A stretch of 64,000 nt of DNA from Roseiarcus sp963806935 (GCA_963806935.1 CAWEAT010000029.1:1-64000), one strand, 5' to 3'; shown: positions 17,074 to 26,826, counted from the first letter of the stretch. Notes: a model not told the origin generated them from the sequence alone. A program made the numbers and translations.

Positions 17074-18840
17074 CTACTCCGGCAGCCCCGCCTTCAGAAT
17101 CCCCTCGCGCACATGCTCGGCGTCGGCGGGTTGGCGATAGTGCAGGGTCTCGAGAAACGTCCGGCCGCTGAACGCCGGCTCCCGCTCGACGACCTCGCGG
17201 GCATGGGCGCCCGCTCCGACACGGTTCCCGACTTGCGCCAGCGAAGCGGCGAGGAAGGCGTGGTGGCTGTAGTCGGGCGCGGTAAGCTTGCTGTAGGACG
17301 CGATTGCGTCGCCATAGGCGCGGGCGCCGTACTGGGCGCGGCCAAGGTGGCTCCAGAACCGTTCGGGATGGTAGGGATTGAGGCGCATCGCGCGCCGAAC
17401 CCATTCGATCCCCTCTTCAGGGCGGCCGAGCCAGGTCAAGAGCTCGCCCTGCTGAACGACGATCAGGTCGCTGTTCGGATTGAGGCTCAGCGCGCGCTCC
17501 TGATGATACGCAGCCTTGTCGTGCTCGTTGAAATTGAGCTTGAGCGCGGCGAGGATCCGGTGGACGTCGGCATCGTTGTCATCGAGCGCCAGGGCGGTCT
17601 GCAGCTCCTCGACAATCGTGCGCTCGTTCACGGACCGGTCCTCGCACCAATTGTGCAGCCAGGCCTGTCCGACAACGCAGGCTTTCCACGCATGGGCGTG
17701 AGCATAGCCGGGGTCGAGCTGGATGGCGCGGTTAAGGTTCCGCAGCGCCTCGGCGTTGCTTTCGCGCTTCGACGCGTGATGGAGGATCTTGCCGGCCAAG
17801 ACGTACTCGTACGCAGCCATGTTCTCGGTGGTCTTGCGTTGGGCGCGGCCCAGACGCGCCGCCTCGACGCGGCCGAACAGGGTCGATGCGATCGACGAGG
17901 TCACCTCGTCCTGGATAGCGAATATGTCTTCGAGCTTTCGGTCGTAGCGCTCGGCCCAGACATGGGCTTCAGTCTCGCCGTCGATGAGCTGCACGGTCAC
18001 TCGGACCCGGTCCATCGCCTTGCGCACGCTTCCCTCGACGATGTAGTCGACCCCGAATTCGCGGGCGATCTCCTGCGCCTTGACCGGCTTCCCCTTGTGC
18101 ACGAACACGGCGTTGCGCGAGATCACCAGAAGCTGGCGGAAGCGCGACAGCTCGGTGATGATGTCCTCCGTGAGCCCGTCGGCGAAAAACTCCTGCTCCG
18201 GGTCGCCGCTCATGTTGACGAAGGGCAGAATCGCGATCGCCGGCTTCTTCGCGCTTTCCCTCGCCGCGCCCGCTCGCTCCTCCGCGGCGTGGGCGGCGTC
18301 CGGTTTCTGGCCGCCAATGACGACCTTGTAGACGCGGATCGGCCGGCTGATGTTCTTGACCTGTCGGTCGCCCAGATCCTCGTAGCCGACCTCGAGCCGG
18401 TCGCCGACCTGATCGCGCACCGCCGCCGATATGCAGATGCCGCCGGGCTCGGCGATTGACTCGAGGCGCGCCGCGACATTCACGCCGTCGCCGAAGATGT
18501 CGTCCTCTTCCACGATGACATCGCCGAGATTGACGCCGATGCGATAGAGCAGGGAGCGCGACGCCGGCATGTCCCGGTTGCGCCTCGCCATGCGCTCCTG
18601 GAAGTCGACGGCGCAGCGCAGCGCCTCGGTCACGCTCTGGAATTCGACCAGCATGCCGTCCCCGGTCGTCTTGATGAGGCGCCCCTTGCACCTCGCAATC
18701 GCCGGATCGATGAGCTCGAGCCGCACCGTCTTCAGGCGCGCCAGCGTCCCTGCCTCGTCCGTTTCCATAAGACGGCTGTAGCCGACGACGTCCGCCGCAA
18801 CGATTGCCGCGAGCCGGCGATCGGGTTTGTGTGCTTCCAT
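17074..18840 (-). CDS. Class III adenylate/guanylate cyclase with TolB-like and TPR regions
   Basis: A 588-residue protein. The class III cyclase domain (residues ~1-175) has metal-binding Asp in VAADVVGYSRLM, the second Asp in TTGDGMLVEF, and FGDGVNVAARLESIAEPGGI with the transition-state Asn and Arg region. After a linker comes a TolB-N-like segment (AIAILPFVNMSGDPEQEFFADGL to VQLIDGETEAHVWAERYD), then TPR-type helices to the end (AIQLDPGYAHAHAW, ALSLNPNSD, AMRLNPYHPERFW). There is no membrane segment, so it is probably cytosolic. This layout is abundant in Rhizobiales. A paralogue of the same layout lies at 20269-22047. Confidence 0.9.
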   Translation of the reverse strand: MEAHKPDRRLAAIVAADVVGYSRLMETDEAGTLARLKTVRLELIDPAIARCKGRLIKTTGDGMLVEFQSVTEALRCAVDFQERMARRNRDMPASRSLLYRIGVNLGDVIVEEDDIFGDGVNVAARLESIAEPGGICISAAVRDQVGDRLEVGYEDLGDRQVKNISRPIRVYKVVIGGQKPDAAHAAEERAGAARESAKKPAIAILPFVNMSGDPEQEFFADGLTEDIITELSRFRQLLVISRNAVFVHKGKPVKAQEIAREFGVDYIVEGSVRKAMDRVRVTVQLIDGETEAHVWAERYDRKLEDIFAIQDEVTSSIASTLFGRVEAARLGRAQRKTTENMAAYEYVLAGKILHHASKRESNAEALRNLNRAIQLDPGYAHAHAWKACVVGQAWLHNWCEDRSVNERTIVEELQTALALDDNDADVHRILAALKLNFNEHDKAAYHQERALSLNPNSDLIVVQQGELLTWLGRPEEGIEWVRRAMRLNPYHPERFWSHLGRAQYGARAYGDAIASYSKLTAPDYSHHAFLAASLAQVGNRVGAGAHAREVVEREPAFSGRTFLETLHYRQPADAEHVREGILKAGLPE

Positions 18841-19103
18841 CTAGCCTTCGATCCGGTAGGCGAACTCGATTCCGAGATCGGATTGCTCTGCGCGAACGGA
18901 CCCTCGCACGGCCCGCTCTCGAACCCGGCTTTGCAACGACCACGCAAGCCCCGGCGACGCCCCCAATACTATCACACCGGCCGCCGCCGTCCAACGGCGG
19001 GCTCGGGCTCCCGTTCCTGACTGCCCCGCTTGCATGCTAGCTTCGGCCGTGGGCGTGGAGCATTGCAAGCGCGCTACGACGATTTTTCGGGGAGGAAGAA
19101 CCT

Positions 19104-20244
19104 ATGCGGCGACGCGATATCCTCGGTCTCCTCGCGAGCGCGGCTCTCCCGTGGCCGCGCCCGGCGCGCGCAGGCCAGGCGCTGCTCGATGAATCGGTCG
19201 GCTTCACCGGTCAGATCCTGTTCCTGGCGACCAAGACCCCGGCCCTCGTTCTCGGCGTCGTCCAGGGCGGTCGGACGTCGATCCAGGGCTTCGGCAGCCG
19301 CGCGGAAAATCCCGACGAGGCCCCGGACGCGAATACGCTGTTTCGGATCGGCTCGATCACCAAGGCCTTCACCGGCCAGGTTCTGGCGAGCCTGGCCGCG
19401 GATGGCGTTGTCAGCCTGACCGATCCTCTGACCAAATATGCGCCCGAGTTCACCGCGCCGATGTCGGAGGGCGGACGGCCGATCCGGCTCATCGATCTCG
19501 TCACCCATTCGGCCGGGCTGCCGCGCGAGGTCCCCCATAAGGCGGGGCCTCCGGATGATCCATTCGTCAATATCACGCCGGAGGCCTTCGCCGCATGGCT
19601 CAAGGCCAATCCGCTCATGTTCACGCCCGGAACCGCGGTCTCCTATTCCAACTTCGGCTTCGATCTCCTGGCCGCCGCGCTCGCCCGCGCCGCACAGCAG
19701 CCCTATCCGGACCTTCTCGAAGCGCGCGTCCTTCGGCCGCTTGGACTGAACGGCACGACCTTCGCCCCCTCCGCCGACCAGGCTTCGCTCATCATGGCCG
19801 GGCACAATTTCGACGGTTCATCGCTGCCGAACGCGAAAACCGGTCCGGTCATCGTTGGCTCGGGCGGCCTCTACTCGACGCCGCGCGATTTGCTCGCCTG
19901 GCTGCAATGGCACCTCGACAGGTTCGGAAACGAGCGCGCCGCCGAACGTCTCATCGATCACGCCGCCTATCTGTGGCGCGACGGGCTCAACGCCGTGTAT
20001 GGAATGGACGAATCCGGGCACATGGACGCGATGGGACTCGGATGGGTCATCATGGCGCCTGAGGGCGACCGCCCGCTCATCCTGCAGAAAGCGGGCGGCC
20101 TCCAGGGAGTCTTTTCCTATGTCGCTTTCGCTCCGGCGCGCGGCGATCGGCGTCTGCGCCGCCATCAATGCGTTCAACCTCGACGCGGGTCTGGCGATGG
20201 CCAAGACTGCGAACGATCTCATCATGGAGCTTGCGCCGCGATAG
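19104..20244 (+). pseudogene. Exported serine hydrolase of the class C beta-lactamase/PBP4* family, frameshifted near the end
   Basis: The N-terminus MRRRDILGLLASAALPWPRP is a twin-arginine-like signal. The beta-lactamase-fold motifs are present: SITK in RIGSITKAFTGQVL (catalytic Ser-x-x-Lys), YSN in VSYSNFGFDLLA, and KAGG in LILQKAGGLQGVF in place of the KTG triad. Near 20140 an extra base after GCGCGCGGC shifts the frame. The correct continuation, IGVCAAINAFNLDAGLAMAKTANDLIMELAPR, lies in the next frame and stops at 20244. Without repair the protein instead reads on into unrelated sequence. The lesion affects the last ~35 residues, after all catalytic motifs. A role in cell-wall or ester hydrolysis is likely; it cannot be called a lactamase. 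Confidence 0.8.
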
Positions 20245-20268
20245 GCGGTCGGGACCACAGTCGGGCGA

Positions 20269-22047
20269 TCATTCCTCCGGAATCCCCGCCTTGCGCAGGC
20301 CCTCTGCGATGCGCTCGCGCTGGCGGAGAAAGACCGGATTGTCGCTTTCGGCGAAGCTCCGGAAGCGGGCAAGCGAATAGTGCGGTGCGATCGCGAGCGC
20401 AGACTTGGTCTCGGCCCGCGCCTCGTCGAGCCGGCCGAGCAGGGCGAGCGTCGCGGCTCCATATAACTGGCTTAACGGGTAGTTCCGATTGTTGTCGATC
20501 GAGCGGCGGAACAGCGCCACGGCCTCCTCGTCCGCGCCGAGATGAAGTTTGGCGACGCCCAGAAGGTGCCACCACATGAAGCCGAAGGACTCCGCGGGCG
20601 ACAGGCGAAACGCCTCGTTGATGTGCGCCTCGGCCTCCTCTGCGCGGCCTAAGACGATCTTCGCGAGCCCGATCCAGGCGTGCGCCGCGCCGAGATTGCG
20701 GTTGAGCGCCGCCGCCTGCTCGAGTTCGCCGATGCCGCGCTGGGCCCGGTTGGTGTGAATGAGCACGAACCCCAGCCACAGATGGGCCCAAAAGTTGCGC
20801 GGCGCGATCGAGATCCCCTTGATCAGAAGCGCTTCGGCCTCCGCGAGCGTGCTGGCGCGGTCGTCGTCTCCGTAGATCGCGCCGACGATGACGCCGGCCC
20901 GCGCCGCGCCGACGAGCGCATCGACATTTCCGGGGTCCAGAGCGACGGCGCGCTCGAACAGGTCGCGGGCGCGTTTGATGTTGTCGACCCCTCCTTTGCC
21001 GAAAACCTGCAGGCCGAGGAAATAGAGGTCGACCGAATCGGGATTTTCTTCCTGCTCGGCGCGCCGGGCCTCGGCGGCCATAAGCTCGGGGCGCAATTGG
21101 TTTGCGAGGCGCGACACGATCTCGTCCTGGGTATCGAACGGATCCGCCATCGGCTTGTCGAAGCGATCCGCCCAGAGATGGGCGCCGGTCGTCGCGTCGA
21201 TGAGCTGGGCGTTGACGCGCAAGCGGCTTCCGCCGCGCTGGATGCTGCCTTCAAGAATGTAGCGAACCTTGAGCTCGCGCCCGACCTGCTTGGCGTCGAC
21301 GGGCTTTCCCTTGTAGGCGAACGCAGAGTTGCGGGCGACGACGAAAGCATTGGTGATCTGCGAAAGGTCGGTCGTCAGGCTTTCCGTGACGCCGTCGACA
21401 AAATGCTCGTGCTCGGGGCCCGCGCCCAGACTCGCGAACGGCAGCACGACCATTGACAGCCGCGGCGGAGCCGTCGCGACCGGCGCGGCGGCGGCGGCCG
21501 GCGCCGGACTGGCGTGAGCGCTCGGGCCGACCTCGAGCGAATAGACCCTGATCGGCTCGGCGATATTCTTGAGCTCGGTCTGGCCGAGGTCGCTGACGGT
21601 CAGGTCCAGCCGTCCTTTGACCTGCCGGTAGGCGTCCTCCGACAGGCAGATCGCGCCTGGCCTCGCGATCCCTTCGAGGCGGGCGGCGATATTGACGCCG
21701 TCGCCCATCAGGTCGCCGTCGCTTTCCTCGACCACGTCGCCCAGATGGATGCCGACGCGGAACTCGATGCGGCGTTCGGGCGGCAGGCCGGCATTGCGCT
21801 CGACGAGGCCCTGCTGCATCTCGATCGCGCAACGCACGGCGTCAACGACGCTGCGGAACTCGACGATGCTTCCGTCGCCGGTGCGCTTGACCACGCGGCC
21901 GCGATTGACCGAGATGGTCGGATCGATGAGGTCGCTCCTCAGCGTGCGCATCCGCGCCAGGATTCGGTCCTCATCGGCGCCCGCGAGGCGTGAAAACCCG
22001 ACAATGTCGCTCACCAGAATAGCCGCCAGCTTGCGCGCTTCAGTCAT
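20269..22047 (-). CDS. Class III adenylate/guanylate cyclase with TolB-like and TPR regions (paralogue)
   Basis: About 592 residues from ATG 22047 (GTG/ATG further upstream also possible, at 22071). The cyclase domain has SDIVGFSRLAGADEDR, RTGDGSIVEFRSVVDA and MGDGVNIAARLEGIARPGAI. An Ala/Pro-rich linker leads to a TolB-N-like part (SMVVLPFASLGAGPEHEHFVDGV, then VNAQLIDATTGAHLWADRFD) and TPR-like helices (AVALDPGNVDAL, AISIAPRNFWAHLW-type repeats). Domain order and ending (EGLRKAGIPEE) match the cyclase at 17074-18840, so the two are paralogues flanking the serine hydrolase. Both key Asp residues are retained, so it should be active. Confidence 0.9.
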   Translation of the reverse strand: MTEARKLAAILVSDIVGFSRLAGADEDRILARMRTLRSDLIDPTISVNRGRVVKRTGDGSIVEFRSVVDAVRCAIEMQQGLVERNAGLPPERRIEFRVGIHLGDVVEESDGDLMGDGVNIAARLEGIARPGAICLSEDAYRQVKGRLDLTVSDLGQTELKNIAEPIRVYSLEVGPSAHASPAPAAAAAPVATAPPRLSMVVLPFASLGAGPEHEHFVDGVTESLTTDLSQITNAFVVARNSAFAYKGKPVDAKQVGRELKVRYILEGSIQRGGSRLRVNAQLIDATTGAHLWADRFDKPMADPFDTQDEIVSRLANQLRPELMAAEARRAEQEENPDSVDLYFLGLQVFGKGGVDNIKRARDLFERAVALDPGNVDALVGAARAGVIVGAIYGDDDRASTLAEAEALLIKGISIAPRNFWAHLWLGFVLIHTNRAQRGIGELEQAAALNRNLGAAHAWIGLAKIVLGRAEEAEAHINEAFRLSPAESFGFMWWHLLGVAKLHLGADEEAVALFRRSIDNNRNYPLSQLYGAATLALLGRLDEARAETKSALAIAPHYSLARFRSFAESDNPVFLRQRERIAEGLRKAGIPEE

Positions 22048-22213
22048 CGGTTGGACTCTCCGCCGGTTCACCGGCCTATATAGGAGCGGAGCGACGACTA
22101 TCCAGGATTTGTCCTCGGCGCCGACGGTCGTTGTCAGCCAGGCCTGAGTTGACGCCTCCGGCGCCGCGGCTCAAGGTTCCCCCTTCCCGCTTCCTGCAGC
22201 CAGAAGGCTCCTC

Positions 22214-22993
22214 ATGACCGCGAACCGACTCGTTATTCCCGATCTCGCCGGAAAGGCCGTGCTGATTACCGGCGGCTCGACGGGCATTGGGGCCGCGGTG
22301 GCCCGGGGCTTCGCCGAGCAGGGGGCGCGCGTCGCCATCGGTTATCATTCGAGCGCCGACCGGGCGCATGCGCTTGTAAGCGAGATCAAAGCGGCGGGCG
22401 GCGAGGCGCTGGCGGTGAAGGGCGACGTCGCCGACCCGAAGGCGTGCGCGCAAATCGTCGCCGAAACGACGACCCGGTTTGGCCGCCTCGACGGGCTCAT
22501 CAACAATGCCGGCCTGATGCTCGGGCGAGTGAACTCGCTCGAGGCCAGCGACGAGCATATCCAGGCCGTGATCAACCTGAACTCCAGCTCGGTCATTTGG
22601 GTCACCCGGGCCGCCGCGCCCTGGCTCGAGCGCCAGGGCGGTTTCGTCATCAATACGACGTCGATTGCGGCGCGGAACGGCGGCGCCGGCGGGGCGATGC
22701 TCTACGCGGCAGCCAAGGGTTTCGTCTCGACGATCACGCGGGGCCACGCAAAGGAATTGATCGGCAAGAAGATCCGCGTCAATGCGGTTTCCCCGGGCGT
22801 CATCACAACCCCGTTTCATGAGCGCTATTCGACTCCCGAAGGTCTGGAGGCGATCCGCCTCGCTATTCCTGCCGCCCAACTCGGGACGGCGGAGGACTGC
22901 GTCGGCGCCTACCTGTTCCTGGCTTCGGAGGCTTTGAGCGGTTACATCGTCGGGCAGATCATTGAGGTCAACGGCGGCCAGCTGATGCCGTAA
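22214..22993 (+). CDS. Short-chain dehydrogenase/reductase
   Basis: A classical SDR of 259 residues. The cofactor loop ITGGSTGIGAAVARGF is near residues 19-34; NNAG is near 97, and the catalytic Tyr and Lys are in LYAAAKGF near 163-168 with the active-site Ser in INTTSIAAR. The C-terminal block ASEALSGYIVGQIIEVNGGQLMP is typical of the FabG-like subgroup. YHSSADRAH after strand 2 suggests NADP rather than NAD preference, but this is inference. It stands alone between a divergent cyclase and a long gap; the substrate is unknown. Confidence 0.88.
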   Translation: MTANRLVIPDLAGKAVLITGGSTGIGAAVARGFAEQGARVAIGYHSSADRAHALVSEIKAAGGEALAVKGDVADPKACAQIVAETTTRFGRLDGLINNAGLMLGRVNSLEASDEHIQAVINLNSSSVIWVTRAAAPWLERQGGFVINTTSIAARNGGAGGAMLYAAAKGFVSTITRGHAKELIGKKIRVNAVSPGVITTPFHERYSTPEGLEAIRLAIPAAQLGTAEDCVGAYLFLASEALSGYIVGQIIEVNGGQLMP

Positions 22994-23665
22994 GGCGCTT
23001 CGGCCCGAGCGCTCGCGCGCCTATTGTACGCGCCTGAATTTCATCATCGAGCTCGTTATTCCGGATCGCCGAGCCGAGCTGCTCAGGTTCACCCCCGGCT
23101 TGGCGCTGTTGAAATTCAACGTCGGCAAGCGCGCGCGAGTATTCCCTCGCCATCCTCAAGCCGCGATGACGGTCTGAACGTTGCCTCCAGCGCTTTAGCC
23201 AGACTCGTCGTTGAATAAGCTTAGGTAGCTTTCGAATATGGAAGATTTCGAGCGGCCGTTCTGCGGGCGATAATCTCGGTTAAACTTGCCGTGTGCGGCT
23301 GTTGCGGCTCACCCCATGGTTTATCGTTATGGTTAACGAAAGGATAAGATTGTACTCCTTTCTGAACGAGTCAAATTGAAGCAGAATTACCTTCGAGAAG
23401 ACGGGATCATGCAAAACGGAATTCATGGCTGGGTATGTCGCGAGCCTTGTCAGCGGACAAGACTTAAGGCGGCGCACCGCGTGTGGACTCGCGCCTCGGC
23501 GCCGCGCACATATCACGCAACCGAATCAGTTGATAGGTTGTGACGCATATCACAGCGGCGATCCGCGCATGGCGTCTAAGCGCTAAGCGTGGCTTTGAAT
23601 TTCGTATCACATTGTAGTGATGGCAAAAGATAGGGAGGACTGCTTCTAAGAAAGCAGGGGGGACG
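22994..23665. other. Long intergenic region, AT-richer than its surroundings
   Basis: 672 bases with no convincing gene. From about 23200 to 23420 the base composition is much more AT-rich than the flanks, and short ORFs there have no coding character. It contains the CRP-like palindrome at 23539-23554. It probably carries the promoter of the oxidase/methyltransferase gene at 23666, whose start is preceded by a GGGGGG ribosome site. Confidence 0.5.
23539..23554. promoter_or_regulatory. Perfect CRP-type palindrome TGTGA-N6-TCACA
   Basis: The 16 bases match the consensus half-sites of cAMP receptor protein exactly on both sides (spacer CGCATA). It lies 112 bases upstream of the start codon of the oxidase/methyltransferase fusion, a distance suitable for activation. 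The same window encodes three class III cyclases. Binding is inferred from sequence only; FNR/FixK sites (TTGAT-N4-ATCAA) do not fit. Confidence 0.6.
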
Positions 23666-25900
23666 ATGGATAAAACTTGTGAGCAAGGCGGCGTTGTCGA
23701 CGGCGTTGAGCGGGAGGGGTTCCGGGTTGCGGTTATTGGGGGTGGTCCGGGGGGGATGTTCACGGCCTGGCATTTGGCGGCGAAGGCTGGGCCGAGTTGC
23801 CGGATCACGGTGTTCGAGGCGAGCGACCGGCTTGGCGGAAAGATCCTGACCGGCGAGTTTGCCGGCGTCGGCCCCTACGAAGCAGGCGTGGCCGAAATCT
23901 ACGATTACTCGCGCCTCGGCCCCGACCCGCTGCATGACCTCATCGTCAAGGACCTGGGCCTGCAGCCCAAGTACCTGCACGGCGGCCCGTGCGTGCTCGA
24001 CGGCAAGATCATTCTTGATCCGGACGATCTCGCTGAGAGCTTCGGCGAGCGCACGCGCGATGAAGTGACGTCGTTTCGCCAGCGCGTCGCCGATCTGCTG
24101 AGCCCCGAGGCGTTCTACTTCTCGATCCCGAAACAGGACAACGCCCATCCGTGGGCCGCCGTTTCGGGCGCAGCCCTGCTCGAACGAGAGCTCAAGGACG
24201 ACGCCGCGCGCCGTTATATCCGGACCATGGCGCACAGCGACGTCGCCGCCGCGCCGCACCAGACCAACGGGCTCAATTTCCTCAAGAACGTGCTGATGGA
24301 CGTCGACGGCTACATGGATGTCTTCTCCGTGGTCGGCGGCAACGAACAGATCGTGACCCGCCTCGAAGAGGAGCTCGACGCCGAGATCCGCCTCAACTCG
24401 AACGTGACGGCGGTCGAACCCATGGCCGGGGGCGGCTACCGCCTCGAGTTGCTGGTCAACGGCGTCGCCGAGACGGCGACTGCGGATTATGTCGTCGTCG
24501 CGCTGCCGCTGGCCTCGCTGTCGACCATCCATTGGCGGTCGGAAGGTCTTGAGATCGCGATGGACAAGCACATCGGCTACTTCGACCGGCCGGGACATTA
24601 CCTTCGGGCGAGCTTCCTGTTCCAGCGTCCGTTCTGGCGCGACGAGCTCGAGGCGGACTGGTGGATGCTCGACGCCTTCGACGGGTGCTGCGTCTATGAT
24701 GAAAGCGCGCGCAACGGCTATAGCGGCTATGGCGTGCTGGCGTTCCTGATCGCCGGAAACGCGGCCCTCGCGCTGGCCAACGTGTCCGACCAGCGGATCG
24801 AGCAGATGTGCCTCGACGCGTTGCCGCCGCAACTCGCCCACGGCAAGGAGCTCTTGCTCGACCGCCGGATCCACCGCTGGATGGCCTCGGTCAACGCGAT
24901 TCCAGGGGGTTCGCCCGCGCGCTCGCGCGCGATCAACCACCGCCCCGATCCCGAGCGTCTGCCGGGCTTCCTGATGGTCGGCGACTACATGTTCGACGCC
25001 ACGCTGAACGGGGTGCTCGACTCCGCCGACGCGGCCACCGATCTCATCCTCTCCGACGTGCTGAGACGGCGCCGGGCCCAGCCGCAACGCGAGGTTGTCG
25101 GCGCCGGGTCGGCCGCGGTCCCGGTCCATGGCGCGCTCAACCTCGCGCTCGAGCAGGTCGAAGACCTGATGTCGGCGCCGGCGGTCGCCGGCATTCTCGC
25201 CGCCACATGGGGGCTGGGACGGGGCGCCAAACTGCTTCATGTCGGCTCCGGCGCCGGACATATGGTCGCCGCGCTGAGGGCGCTCGGCTTCGACGCCACG
25301 GGGGTTGAGGGCAATCGCGCGGCCTGCCTCGCGACGCCGCCCGAGCTGATGAAGCACAACTTCCATGCCGACATCGCCTGCCTGCCGTTCGAGGACGGCG
25401 AATTCGAGGCGGTGATCGAAACCGGTCTTTGCCGCGCGGCGCCGAACGACGTCGAGAAGGCGATCGCCGAGCTTCGCCGGGTGACGAAGCGGGGCGTGAT
25501 CCTCGGATCGGTCACCACGGACCTGTCGATCGATGTGATCGAACGCTTCAACCTGCTCGAGGACACAAGCCTCCTTTGCTCGCGCTGGGATTGGTCGGAG
25601 AAGTTCTACGCCGCCGGCTTCGCCCACGCGCTGTTCAATCCGGAGCGCCTCGGCGAAGCCTGGGAGAGAGCCGAGGCCGCCGGCGCAAGCACGGGCCAAT
25701 GGTACGAAGACCCCGAAAGCCTGCTCTATTGCGTCTACGAACCGGCGCCCGAACCAAGCTCGCCCCGCATCGCCGAGCCGCTCGCAAAAGAACGCCCCGT
25801 CGAGGATCTCGAATTGGTCGTCATCGGTTCGCCGCGGTTCGTCAGCGCATATCGGCGAAAGCAATTGAGGAGGCATCATCATGTTGGACGTAGCAACTAG
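23666..25900 (+). CDS. FAD-dependent amine oxidase-like protein fused to a SAM methyltransferase-like domain
   Basis: A 744-residue two-domain protein. Residues ~20-460 are a flavin amine oxidase/protoporphyrinogen-oxidase-like fold: dinucleotide motif VAVIGGGPGGMFTAWHLA, the following FEASDRLGGKILTGEF, a mid-domain SVVGGNEQIVTRLEEEL, and the C-terminal flavin motif MVGDYMFDATLNGVLDSADAA. Residues ~500-690 look like a class I methyltransferase: LLHVGSGAGHMVAALRALGF, an acidic residue two steps on in GVEGN, and FEDGEFEAVIETGLC. It starts at ATG 23666 after GGGGGG and ends overlapping the next gene by 20 bases. The fusion suggests oxidation and methylation of one metabolite, but the substrate is unknown. 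Expression may depend on the CRP-like site upstream. Confidence 0.8.
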   Translation: MDKTCEQGGVVDGVEREGFRVAVIGGGPGGMFTAWHLAAKAGPSCRITVFEASDRLGGKILTGEFAGVGPYEAGVAEIYDYSRLGPDPLHDLIVKDLGLQPKYLHGGPCVLDGKIILDPDDLAESFGERTRDEVTSFRQRVADLLSPEAFYFSIPKQDNAHPWAAVSGAALLERELKDDAARRYIRTMAHSDVAAAPHQTNGLNFLKNVLMDVDGYMDVFSVVGGNEQIVTRLEEELDAEIRLNSNVTAVEPMAGGGYRLELLVNGVAETATADYVVVALPLASLSTIHWRSEGLEIAMDKHIGYFDRPGHYLRASFLFQRPFWRDELEADWWMLDAFDGCCVYDESARNGYSGYGVLAFLIAGNAALALANVSDQRIEQMCLDALPPQLAHGKELLLDRRIHRWMASVNAIPGGSPARSRAINHRPDPERLPGFLMVGDYMFDATLNGVLDSADAATDLILSDVLRRRRAQPQREVVGAGSAAVPVHGALNLALEQVEDLMSAPAVAGILAATWGLGRGAKLLHVGSGAGHMVAALRALGFDATGVEGNRAACLATPPELMKHNFHADIACLPFEDGEFEAVIETGLCRAAPNDVEKAIAELRRVTKRGVILGSVTTDLSIDVIERFNLLEDTSLLCSRWDWSEKFYAAGFAHALFNPERLGEAWERAEAAGASTGQWYEDPESLLYCVYEPAPEPSSPRIAEPLAKERPVEDLELVVIGSPRFVSAYRRKQLRRHHHVGRSN

Positions 25901-26743
25901 GAACGTGCGATCCGACGATTCACGCGCAGGCGTGGCGGGTCGAGTTCGTCGAGGACCCGGACGCTCCCGCCGACGGCGTTGAGACGATCGAGATCGCGGA
26001 GCCGCGAAAAGTGACGGCGGCGTTGGCGCCGTTGGACGCTTCGGTTGCGCTCGAGCAGGCCGAGCCCGAACCGGCCGGCGGCTTGACGGTGGTCTGGCTG
26101 TCATCGGGGGTCAAGACGCCGGCGGCGATCGAGCGGGAGGCGGACGAATGGCTTCGCGCCGGCGGCGCGCGGCGACGAGAGGCGAACGTCCGGGCGGACG
26201 TCCGCACCGTTCGGGTGTTGTGGGGCGAGAACCGGGCCTTGATCTACGCGAGCCCCGGCGACATTCGCCTGGCCCTCGACGCGACGATCCGGTTCGCTCT
26301 CGTGCAGCGCGAGGCGCTGGCGCTGGAAGCGACGATGAAGTCGGCCTGGGCGTCGATCGACGCCGATTTCGGCTTTGACCCATTCGGTGACGCGGCGCCA
26401 TCAGAAACAGCAGCGGCACGTCAATGAAATGACCGAGATGGCGACCCGGATGAGGGCGGACTGGCTGCGCATCGCCAACAGCCTCGAGCAATTGGATCCC
26501 ACGCTCGCCGAAGCTTCGAAGCGGGTGTTCGCGGAGCTCGTCAACGGCGCGGCGCTTTATGACCGGATGGAGATGCTGGAGGACCCGATTGAATTCGCCA
26601 TGGACCAGTATGAGCTCGCCAACACGCGGTTGATCGAAGCCAATCTCGCTTACAAGGAGCGGATCAACGCCTTCGTCGGGCATGTGTTCGAGGTCGCGAT
26701 CATCGCGCTGCTTGGCTACCAGATCGTGCATTTCCTGAAGTGA
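25881..26743 (+). pseudogene. Tail-anchored protein of unknown function, split by two frameshifts
   Basis: ATG 25881 has a strong GAGGAGG site and lies inside the end of the oxidase gene, so the two are coupled. The frame soon breaks (about 25893-25905). The next frame (25894-26427) gives WRVEFVEDPDAPADG and VRVLWGENRALIYASPGDI. Near 26370 a second shift leads to THSVTRRHQKQQRHVNEM, running to a stop at 26743. Joined, these give about 285 residues ending in a single membrane helix (VFEVAIIALLGYQIVHFL), preceded by helical, coiled-coil-like sequence. The soluble N-terminus with a C-terminal anchor is reminiscent of RMD1/YagE (DUF155) proteins, but that link is weak. Alternatively the last 104 residues (from ATG 26429) are a separate gene. 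Confidence 0.5.
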
Positions 26744-26826
26744 GCAGGGGCTGGCGGCTCGTCCTGGCGGACGCGGGCGCGGATGCATTCTCTAACCGGA
26801 GTTAGCTCCAACAAGGAGTTACGCAG

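Noticed and set aside
23576..26104. An 842-residue minus-strand ORF
   Set aside because: It lies antisense to the oxidase/methyltransferase gene, which has motifs; the antisense product has none.
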